A DNA stretch of 64,000 nucleotides from Membranipora membranacea (Eukaryota > Bryozoa > Gymnolaemata > Cheilostomatida > Membraniporidae). The stretch's first letter is position 1, and every line of letters starts with the position of its first letter. Below the pieces are notes generated by a model. It worked only from the letters and a program-made list of their open reading frames with translations. It was not told the origin of the DNA and made no database searches. Made by a program: the position numbers and the translations under genes. Location: the NCBI GenBank assembly GCA_914767715.1, contig OU612065.1:10974001-11038000 (forward strand). The letters are read 5' to 3'. Shown here one piece after another: positions 55,241-64,000 of the stretch.

Positions 55241-55349
55241 ATTGATCAGTGTGTATCAGTGGAGAGGGCTCCACTATCAACTGGCAAAACAAAGTGTTGC
55301 CTGCCAAATTATTGCCAGCAAAATCCTGTAAATTCATAAGCATAGGTTC

Positions 55350-56800
55350 CACAGGACTAGAAAGACGCGCAGCTGATCACTATTTTCAAGAAAGGCGATA
55401 GGAAGGTATGTGGCAACTGCCACGGCATATCCCTACTGTCCATTCCAGAAAAGGTGTTTGCAGAGAACCTTCTACCTGAGGCTCAGTGTGGCTTTGGAGC
55501 AGGAAAGGGAACTACAGACATGATCTTCTCTCTCAAACAAATACAGGAGAAATGCATCGAGCAAAATATGCCATTTTTTATGGTGTTTGACTTCCCTAAA
55601 GCCTTCGACACAAAAATTGGCTGTCCAGAGAGGTTTTTGAACCTTGTGGCTTCTCTTCACACCAACATGAAAACACAGGTTTGTTTCAAAAGTGATCTAT
55701 GGGATACATTAATTGAAATCAGCAATGGTGTCAAACAGGGCTGTGTTTTGGCCCCTACGTTCTTCTCGATAAATTTCTATCTCTAGTACTTCACCATGCT
55801 TCCACTGATCATAACAGGAGAGTATGGATACAAAGCCGACAAAGTATCGATCTTGTTAATGTCAATCAGTACAAGTCTACAAGAAGACCTCAGAAAGTAC
55901 TAGTGCGTGAACTCGTGTTTGCTGATGACACAACGACACAAGACGCACAGTAGATTATCACCCTGTTTGCCTAGGTTTCCAAAGCTTTTGGACTGAAAAT
56001 TAACATAAAAAAACAGATGCGGCATATCAACCTGTACCAGGCTTTCATGATGAAGGAGATCTCATCATACTAGAAGACCAAAATTTCGCACAGGTTTCTA
56101 AGTTTCCTCGGCTCGACCAACAGCAACGCCCAAAAACTTGATGACGAGCTCAAAACCATAACTGCCAAAGCCTCAAAAGTCTTTGGCCGACTTAAAGTCA
56201 GGGTGTGGAATAACAAGGATCTCACCATTAGTACAAAATGTGCCGTCTAAAAAGCGATGATTCTGTCAACCCTTATCTATGGAACTAGAGTTTGGACTGT
56301 GTACAGAGTTTCTGCGCACAAACTAAATGCGTATATGATGCAACAACTCCGACAGGTCCTGAATATATATGGTGGAACGTTGTTACAATTGCTGCAGTGC
56401 TGGAAAAAACCAACATGTTGATTTTCTATGACATCTTAATACAGAGGAACCTCAGATGGTCAGGACAAGTCCACAGAATGGGAAATGAAAGACTACCTAA
56501 TTAAATCCTATTTTCTAGTCTCATGTTGAATTGGCTGACCAAAGCTCATTTAAAGACACTGTAAAACAAACCCTCAAGGTAACGAAGATCTCAATTGGCA
56601 GTTGGCAGATGCACAGCAAGTAGAGAGACAGCTGGAGAAAAGTGACATGCAGGATCCAGTCATCGTCGGAACCGACGGACCGATAATCATCATGTTACAC
56701 CAGGAATCTAGAGACTCTTACTCCATGGATACACAGACCAACATCACCAAAATATTGTTGCCACATAGGTGAGACTTTGTCCACCGCCAATAAAATAAGA
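55350..56800 (+). pseudogene. LINE reverse-transcriptase remnant (RTE/craniofacial-type)
   Basis: After TIFKKGDRKVCGNCHGISLL comes QCGFGAGKGTTDMIFSLKQIQEKC (55454-55786), then a degenerate palm A motif FMVFDFPKAFDT, GVKQGCVLAPTFFSINFYL, LVFADDTTTQDAQ and KAFGLKINIKK, and a C-terminal part with FLGSTNSNAQKLDDELKTIT, KVFGRLKVRVWNNKDL and LRWSGQVHRMG (near 56450). This order is that of the abundant invertebrate endonuclease-reverse transcriptase family. Stops and frame changes are frequent and the endonuclease is not seen, so it is inactive. Confidence 0.8.
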
Positions 56801-57279
56801 CATTCAAAGTAATCAACAATGAGCACACAGATAATGCTATAAAAAATATGATTTCAACATTGACTCAATCATAAACCTAGACAGGACACCATGTACAGCT
56901 GAAGTGAGGCACCTAATCATGGGCGATGTACTGACATTGGAAGGTGTAGAAGCGATGAATTGAGTTTATTTTTGGTAATTGTGTTAAAACACATTGCAAT
57001 TTAGGTGTAAACATTGTCTCTCAGTTGTTAAGAAGGCGATTACTAAAAGGCAAAAAATAATGGAAAAAATTGTTGATGTTCTAGATTTTGGCATGATAAA
57101 ATATCTATGATTGGTTTTATAACAACTGTGTAAAATATGACCATTATCAGCGATATAATGTATATATATATAGGATTTAAAAGCATATTCCTTTGTCTTT
57201 CTGTAGCACCAGTGTATCAGAGTTCAATGTTGTAGGTAAAAAAAAGTTCAATCAGAGATTGGATAAAATTATTTTGTTG

Positions 57280-59240
57280 ATACTTGTTAGGTTTGAAATA
57301 ATTGAATCTAGAAAAAGCTTAAAATTGCTTCTTTAATTTCCTATAAACATGATCAGTGATTGAGCACCATTTAAGATCAAAGTCGAAAAAAGAACCCAGA
57401 TACTTAAAACTGTCTACCTTCTCTACTGGGTAACCATATATAAAAATATAGTCGTATAAGGCACAAGATTTGCTAAAATTCGCTCTTTGGTTTTCACTGT
57501 GTTAGAAGAAGGTTCAAAGAGGAATATAAGTCAGTAAAATGTTGTATGGCATCAAAACAGTTTTGGGATATAAAATCAGTATACACAGAAAACAAAATAG
57601 GCGTTAAAACACGTCTTTGTGGGCAGTCAATATTATAGCTCAGCCTTTTAGATTGGACACTTTCTCCTACATTCACAAACTACTGGCTGTCAATGAGAAA
57701 AGATTCAATTATTGACAGTAAATAGTTAGGAACACCCATGGCTTTCAGCTCTTTAATTAAAATCTTAGGTACAATAGTGTTGAAAGCAGATGTAAAATCA
57801 ATAAAAAAAAAATCTAAGCAAAACTTGATTGTTATTCAACATGAGAAAAAAATAGTCAATACTAATACAATCATATAATGTTTACGCAAATTGACAGTCA
57901 TCTAGGACGATAATACTCAAAAGTCTTGATTTCAAAATTTGTTCAAAACACTTCAACTACAGATGATAGCGCAATTGGTCTGCATTCATTATTGCAAGAT
58001 TGATTTGCTCCCTAAGAAGTGGTTTGATTGCTGATAATTTCCATAAATTTGGAAGAGTTCCAGACATTAAACATAAATTAAAAATTTCATAAAAACAGGA
58101 GCAAGTTCAAAGTAACATTCCTTTAACACTATGGTTGTGATGTTGTCTAGACCAGCTGCCTTGGATGGGTTGCACCATCTGAACTGCTCTTGTACATCCT
58201 CTATGCTGATAGCAGGTGGTGGGTCAGGATCAGGATCAGGTTATTCGGGATCAGGTAGATAAGGAGGCTCAGCTGCTGCTTTATTTAGATCAGGATTGTT
58301 GAATCTCGTGTAGACATGGTTAAGGTCATCTGCCAATTCTGTCTGCTCGGTTGGTTGCATCAGATCAAAGTTACTGGTGGTTTTTCTGGATAGGTTTGAC
58401 GTGGATTTGATGCCTTTCAATGCCAGCTTGATATCTGTTGACATTTTATCCAGTGTTTTTGTATTTCAGTTTCTCTTTTTGCATTAGTTTTGTTATTTCT
58501 GATTGAAGCTGTTTCGTTCTTATTTCATCATTGGTCTTCATGGCGGTATGTTTGGCATTTAAAAGCTTTTAATTCTTCCTGTGATCCATGGCATTTGATT
58601 AGTGTTCATATAAAACTGCTTGGTGGTACAGTTTGAGCTTACAACAAAGTTGATGTAATCGGTGACCGCTTTCACTATTCGATTCATTTGTCCTGCTGTT
58701 ATGAACAGTGAACAGTCAGTTGTATCAAACGAGGCTTTGTATTTATTGATTGTTTCATTGTCCATCATGTGCTTGGTGTCCTTCTGTTTATTTTACTTAC
58801 AGTATTTTGGTACATATAGCAGGACCAAATGCAGAGCATTAGGGTCTGATGAGCCAAGTGGTGGGAGTTTGTAAGACTTGTTCATGTTTTACATTTGAGT
58901 AGCACAAGTCCAATTGACGATCCTCTCTGGTGTTGATTGTGAGATGTTGCCCCAGTCAGGACTTACGTTTTGCCTTATTAAAATCGCAAACAAATATTAT
59001 CGCCGAATTTTGGTGGTTGATTACACAAGTTTCGACAAAATCATCTTTTTTATCAGCGGCAGCTTTCTTTTCAGCGTCAGGTTGGATATATTCTGCAAAG
59101 AGGTGGATAACATTTACAGGCAGCGAAGTAACGATCTGCTCGGACTACATCGAACCCATCAATCGCCACATGGTTATCCTCAATATGTTGATGAAGCACG
59201 GTCTGTGTTATAGCGATTGCACTGGCATTCTTATATAACC
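57280..59240 (-). pseudogene. LINE remnant, L2/Rex-like reverse transcriptase
   Basis: Reading on the minus strand from high to low coordinates: linker FVVSSNCTTKQFYMNTNQMPWITGRIKSF (58559-58768), LADDLNHVYTRFNN (58241-58444), FIDFTSAFNTIVPKIL (near 57800), a PQG box decayed to CPQRRVLTPILFSVYTDFI (57494-57676), and VDSFKYLGSFFDFDLKW (near 57380). The N-NKPWIT, F-DF-SAFNTI and SFKYLG motifs in this order are those of L2/Rex-type LINEs. The endonuclease part above 58800 is poorly readable and the YADD box is lost. Confidence 0.7.
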
Positions 59241-59538
59241 AATGGTATTTGATTAGAGCCGCAAGTTCCTCACCTTTATTGTTTATTGATCTTGCTTACG
59301 CAAGCATTAGAGCTGGTAGACAGAGCTTTTTCTAAACCCTAGCTTTTCTATTTTTACCTCCTTATTTGACTCGTTGTCCTTTGTTATGCTTTTCACAGTG
59401 TCAACACATTTGTGGTTAGAGAATTGTAGCAAAACATCACAACTGTATTTATGGACGCGAGTCTCTACTTTGTAACTGCTTCTGGGGCGCATAGATGTCG
59501 ATGCCTTGAGACTCTTGACAACAACAATGTTTTTCTGG

Positions 59539-59770
59539 CAGGCAGGCAGGGTGGCGTAGTGGCTCAATCTGAGAGTTGCAGGTTCGAATCCCGGTCGCTA
59601 CCCATTCTGCCAAAGGAGGAGAGCTCTCCGATCAATGGCCTAGCTTGCCCACCCTTACATAGTACAAGGGTGCGCTAATCAGATGAGATGTATCATGTAT
59701 CATATCTAATGTAACCATATTCTCATTGGCCCCGAAAGGGGCATTGAATAGGAAAATAAAAAAGTTCATT
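59539..59770 (+). mobile_element. tRNA-derived SINE, copy 2
   Basis: Head GTGGCGTAGTGGCTCAATCT with a B box GGTTCGAATCC at 59581, the same body as 22279-22512 (GAGCTCTCCG, TAGCTTGCCCACCC, CATATTCTCATTGG) and a tail AATAGGAAAATAAAAAAG. It has the clearer A box of the two copies. Confidence 0.78.
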
Positions 59771-59982
59771 TTAAATTCTGTTGGAAGGGAGGGGGGCTGA
59801 AAGATAGACTGTGTTAAACCGTAATTGTCAAGTAAGACTATGAATTTGGTATGTAGGTTTGGGTTTGTGGAGCCGGGTCTCAGTGAAATATTTGACCATC
59901 CGAAGCAAAGCTACAATCAAAAGTACGCTATCTTATTTCTGTTATATCAAAACATTCTGAAATTGATTCGCCTGTCACATCA

Positions 59983-60286
59983 AAAACTTCATCGCGTGTA
60001 TGTAGTTTTGATTTTCATATTTTGGGAGTTGTGCACACCCACAAGCGAGAAGTGTCAGAATTAATCTCGAAGATAAAGAGTGGCTAAAACAAAGAAATCT
60101 GAATATCCTAAAATCTTCAATTGAAATTGTATTCAATAACCCTGTCCCATCAATAAATGTTACATTTCACTAGACATCAATCTCAACTTGAAAAATGAGC
60201 GTAGAGCGCTATTAGAGTAACATCACTATCAGTATCAGAGATGGTCAAATGGGCTAATTTTTCTTACAAGTATTCTATCATTAACT
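59983..60286 (+). repeat. dispersed 0.3-kb repeat with AAAACTTCAT hairpin, copy 3
   Basis: The hairpin 59983-60009 differs from the others by one arm mismatch. The following 270 bp match the reverse complement of 48741-49035 with substitutions and small indels. Confidence 0.65.
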
Positions 60287-60289
60287 GAA

Positions 60290-61050
60290 AATTTCTCTTT
60301 ATCGCCTTTTCAGTTTCCCATCTTAAAAAATCCTTCGCTGACACGTTGCCAGTACTCAGACTTATGTTTAATATCGCAAATTTTGTTACACCCCACATTT
60401 CTAACTTGTTTAATTGTACATTAACTAAAATACATTGAAAACATATAGGCAGCAATGGGCAAAATGATGCAGTAAATTACGTTATGCAAAAGCGTGATGA
60501 AAATCTATTTCCTTTTTTTTCCTCTTTTCCTTTTTTTTCGGCACTATTCGGAAAACATTCCACTACTGGAATGAAATAGACTGCCAATAAAAATGTTAAA
60601 AAAAAAAACATGAGTGGGCGGTTGGTAAGCATCGAAAGAGAAATGTTTATGATCATGACTTCTCTACTTATGAATTTATCATCAAACGCCCCGATCAAAA
60701 CCTCGGAAATACTCTCTAGTTTAATCGAAGCTAGTATGTATAACATTTTGTTCAACCTACTTTCAAATTTTTGGCTGGAGAAGAGTCCATGTTTTGGACA
60801 CAATGAAGCCGGTTCAGTCACAAAAATCCAAATATCTCAAGACGTGAAGCCATAATCAACAATTGCTTCGATCAAAACCTAGACAATCTCTTGCTGTTCA
60901 CCGTGCAGACAACAAATTTTACTGACATCTTTCTGAATTTCTGAATTTTGGCTGAACAATTTTTACCTAAATTATATTATTATGAACTTTTATGAACCAC
61001 CGATCAATGCATGAAGCAAATAAGACCATGTGAAAACAAAAAACAAAAGA
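60290..61050. other. no gene recognised
   Basis: T- and A-rich runs at 60511-60540 and 60598-60609 resemble LINE 3' tails. 60560-61050 may contain a LINE 3' UTR belonging to the fragment at 61075. No coding motif is present. Confidence 0.35.
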
Positions 61051-61074
61051 AGCAATAAGAAGGCATTGACGTAT

Positions 61075-61491
61075 TTATGAGTATTTATAAAAAAGGCTTT
61101 TTCTGCAAAGAGCAGTATTGGATTTAGGGAGGGTCATGGTTTTATGATGGTGCCTGTCATTTGTTGCTAGGTGATGTAGATGATGGTGATGTGGATGGCT
61201 GGTGTTCTTTCTCACATTATTGACATACTTTAGGCAGCATATGTCCAGATAAACACTTAGTTCTGTTAAATTTAATGCTGCAAGACGCTCATCATAATGT
61301 TCTAACCATGGCAAAATAACCCTGAGACATAACTTCTGTAGTCTTTCAAGAATCTCCTTGTCCCCTATCGATAAGTATGGGAACCAACTTAGTGCTGCGT
61401 ACGAGATCACTGACAGAACTATGGATCTATAAAATGTGACCAGACTAGACGTGGAGACCCCAACTTTCCTGAGCCGAATAATGGCATGCAC
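61075..61491 (-). pseudogene. LINE C-terminal fragment
   Basis: The frame reads LRKVGVSTSSLVTFYRSIVL, SVISYAALSWFPYLSIGDKE, LERLQKLCLRVILPW and LTELSVYLDICCLKYV, the region after the reverse transcriptase in the same LINE family as 47784-48107. A His-rich run (HPHHHHLHH) sits near the end. It is 5'-truncated and the frame ends TAA. Confidence 0.7.
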
Positions 61492-62004
61492 AGTTAATTA
61501 GTTAACATTTGAGTTATTATCTGTTACAGCGGTGACGACCAGGATCTGTAAGCTGGTAAGATTATTGATGGAAGTGACAGTACAAAACCAAATGGTATAA
61601 TAAATTGGAATTTTTTTTTCTGCATTATTTTAGACATTTAATGAAGGGTCAGAAATTGCTCTATTACTATTACTATTGCAATTTCAAGTCATCTTGTTAT
61701 CAACTTGATGCTATTTCTTCTTCAAAAATTTATTGTAGCCTAAAATCAGTATCAAACTGTTCAGGACAAGCTGCTAAATCTAATGTAATTTTCTAAATCA
61801 AGATCCGATCAAAATTGATCGAGTTATCGACAAAAAACCTGGATTTAGGACTGTTAATCAAAGATAGCATCATTGCGACTACACCTTCAAATGTTGTTAC
61901 GTGGCCCACAATTAAATACATCAGTGCCTCAATGCTAATGCTCCATAAAGTGTGCTGTTTAGGTTTATTATTAAGTCTATGACGTCAAATATTTGGGAGG
62001 TTTC

Positions 62005-62310
62005 AACTGTGAAAATTGGTCGAAAATCTGAAGTAAAAAAAGTGACACCTGCCGCCCTAACTCCTCATTTGACCAAAATCTGAGGACGCAAAAGTGACAC
62101 CTGCCATCCTGGCTTCTCATTGGTCAAAAATCTCAAGGCGAAAAACTGACACCTGCCATCCTTGCTTTTCATTGGTCCAAAATCTGAAGTCGAAAAAGGA
62201 ACATCTGCCATCCTGGCTTGTCATTGGTCGAAAATTTGAAGACAAGTGACACCTGCCATCCTGGCTTCTCTTTGGTCGAAAATCTGAAGTTAAAAAAGTG
62301 ACACCATAAG
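62005..62310 (+). repeat. minisatellite, about 53-bp unit, five to six copies
   Basis: Units contain GTGACACCTGCCATCCTGGC, then TTCTCATTGGTC and AAAATCTGAAG. Unit lengths vary from about 48 to 57 bp. CATTGGTC is a CCAAT-box-like sequence in inverse and recurs in most units, about 300-600 bp upstream of the MADF gene. Confidence 0.85.
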
Positions 62311-62491
62311 TCCTCCAGAATAAAGGTGAGGCCACATGAGGCTGCTTTCTCACCATTCGGAGAAAATTCTCACGAAACATTTCGTACGAAATGAGATTTC
62401 CACGATTTCGTTAGACCTTGTCTGCTAACGATACACGAATCCGAATCGTTTAAATCATCACGAATTCCTATCTCATTGGCTGTCAGATTGC

Positions 62492-62575
62492 AATGTCAAG
62501 GCCATAAAGCAGAATGTCAAGGCTATATATCCAATTGCCAAGGCCATATAACCAAATGTCAAGGACATATAGCAC
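62492..62575 (+). repeat. 21-bp tandem repeat, four exact-length units
   Basis: Units at 62492, 62513, 62534 and 62555 follow AATGTCAAGGCCATATAACCA with few changes. The array ends 22 bp before the MADF ATG, so it is probably in the promoter or 5' UTR. Confidence 0.9.
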
Positions 62576-62597
62576 ACACTTTCTCAAGCTGTTTAAC

Positions 62598-63401
62598 ATG
62601 GAGGACAAGTATATTGAGTTGTTCATTGATTTAATTAGAGAGAGACAAGTGATATGGAGTAAGAGGGAGAAAGGATACAAGGATTTAAGAGGAGTGAAAC
62701 TCAATAACTATAAAGATATGGTACAGAAGCTGGCAGAAGCATATCCAGATGCTGAACCACCTTTCACTGGTTGGTTTAAAAATACAATTCAATTGTACTC
62801 AATTTTGATTTCGTTTCACTTATTATGGTTTAGATTATTAGATAAGGCTGTAATTCCTGTTAATATGTAAAATACGGACTGTGAGATGTCATCGATGATG
62901 GTGATATTATTTTGACATAGCTTATCATAATCTACAATCCATAAGAATCAAACAACTGTCAAATAAATGCATGGGCCCCTGGGACTTGCATGCCTCATTT
63001 TGCCAATGTCCAGATACTTGACATTGCCAAATTGAGGCACGCAAGTCCAAGAGGCCCATGACCCCTTGCCAGTACCAGTAGCTGCAGTATGTCTATAAGA
63101 AACATAATTATGTATCACTGTAATATCATGAAACTGGCTAATAAATTTGAATTAATATTTTGAAGTTGATATGCTGACAAAGAAGTGGGTCAATCTGAAG
63201 GATACCAATAACCATAGAAGACAGTATGAAGGAGCATGTGCCAGTGGGGCAGGAACAGTGAGTGAGCCAACGTGGAAGTGGTTGCCCTATTTCAAGTGGC
63301 TCTTGACCGCACATAGAGAGAAAAGGTACGTTAACATTTGTTGTTGGTATTATTGTTGTAGGCCATCCTTGGTATTTAAATCTACACATTTGATTTCATG
63401 A
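62598..63401 (+). CDS. MADF-domain protein (possibly complete short form)
   Basis: Exon 1 is 62598-62769 and exon 2 starts at 63166; the spliced join reads ..EPPFTVDMLTKKWVNLKDTN. MEDKYIELFIDLIRERQVIW.. followed by W-NLKDTNNHRRQ and WKWLPYFKWLL is the MADF pattern: an acidic N-terminal helix with RE--IW, then the KW-NLRD-Y-R helix and a closing W-Y...L. MADF domains bind DNA, usually in transcriptional regulators. At 63326 a GTACGT donor occurs in frame. Without splicing the frame stops at 63401; with a splice to an AG near 63360 it also soon stops. The gene may continue beyond the window through another exon. A 21-bp repeat array lies directly upstream. Confidence 0.7.
62970..63060. repeat. 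palindromic MITE with GGGCCCCTGGGAC ends, copy 3
   Basis: It lies inside the intron of the MADF gene. The arms CATGGGCCCCTGGGACTTGC and the inverse surround CCAATGTCCAGATACTTG. It is slightly shorter than copies 1 and 2. Confidence 0.8.
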
Positions 63402-64000
63402 TGATTAATAGATCAAAATCACAGTTGGATAGTTGTGGCAAAGAGGCGTAACATGGCAAAGTTTGTGCCCCTTTCATATTTCTATGCTACGATTAGGGCT
63501 GTGCAAGATTAAAGAAAATTGATCTGCGATTACTCTTACTTTTAATCTTCCCATCTGGATGATTACAGGACCACTCACCGAAGAAGAAATCAAGCATTAA
63601 CAATATCTTTTTTATCGATATGGACTTATGATGAGCTTTCCTCTCAAATATGAAACTTTTGTTGGGTGATTGAGTCATTATTTTATAGCTACATGTAAAT
63701 GTAATCACCTTTAGTTTTGTTTTTGGAAAACTTGACCAGACTTTTGAGCCTTTTTCTTACAATCAACATAGTCCTATACTTTTCATCTCGATATTGCATG
63801 TCCTCATTGGTCTGAACAGCCAATAAAATAAAAAAAAAATAAAAAAAAGGGCTAGAAAGAGAGGATGGACCGCAGCTCAGATACAGGTTCACGGCAGGTG
63901 GAAATCAGATGCCTACTTAAGTTATATTAAACATAACTGATACTTTATTGGGCTGTGTATTTGGCGAAAGGGAGTTCCGTTACAAACTCCTCTCCTTTGG
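63402..64000. other. no gene recognised at the right edge
   Basis: The only notable items are a minus-strand A/T-rich frame and an A-rich run at 63826-63848 resembling a LINE or SINE tail. A further MADF exon could lie here or beyond but is not identifiable. Confidence 0.35.

Noticed and set aside
59307-59567. Minus-strand frame of 86 codons
   Set aside because: Low-information sequence running into the SINE; no motif, and no continuity with the nearby LINE.

Overview
The window is eukaryotic nuclear DNA from an invertebrate animal. Genes are split by GT..AG introns (several of 100-500 bp, two of about 15-16 kb), one gene carries EGF modules on phase-1 exons, one carries a MADF DNA-binding domain, and most of the remaining sequence is transposon debris. 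The base composition is AT-rich apart from a GC-rich island near 6.8-7.3 kb. A sponge or cnidarian is plausible, but nothing here fixes the phylum.

Three cellular-type genes can be assembled. (1) At 151-4958 on the + strand lies a complete 10-exon gene for a protein of about 988 residues. It has an N-terminal Cys4 zinc motif, a long Ala/Ser/Pro/Lys-rich linker, and an RNase H-like/transposase-like core with WSDN and GQNKN motifs; I recall this family as DUF7869-like. (2) From 52175 down to at least 17921 on the - strand lies a gene for a secreted EGF-repeat protein: signal peptide, a Cys-rich module, a calcium-binding EGF, two EGF pairs and a further Cys-rich exon, with the 3' end not recognised. 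(3) At 62598-63401 on the + strand lies a MADF-domain gene start.

The rest is nested mobile DNA. 8.25-17.29 kb is one foldback DNA transposon with CACTG ends and a 3-bp duplication, about 2 kb per arm, split by a 3.7-kb TACGG-ended element and a 0.9-kb TTAA-flanked element. 18.9-27.3 kb holds a TIR element, a gag fragment, a second TACGG-ended element, a SINE and a LINE remnant. 29.4-33.3 kb is a hAT element with an 8-bp duplication, enclosing a P/THAP9-like remnant. 35.5-39.3 kb is a Ty1/copia element with both LTRs and a 5-bp duplication. 42-48.6 kb holds LINEs, one carrying a CACTG MITE whose precise removal restores the reading frame. 53.2-53.8 kb is a pogo/Tigger-type mariner remnant. 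55-61.5 kb holds at least three more LINE fragments. Small palindromic repeats, hairpins, minisatellites and tRNA-derived SINEs are scattered throughout.

The genes do not form an operon-like unit. The two 15-16 kb introns of the EGF gene act as a sink for insertions. The most unusual items are the nested foldback element, a pair of 78-bp hairpin-bounded repeats carried by two related elements, and several near-perfect short palindromes with no coding content.
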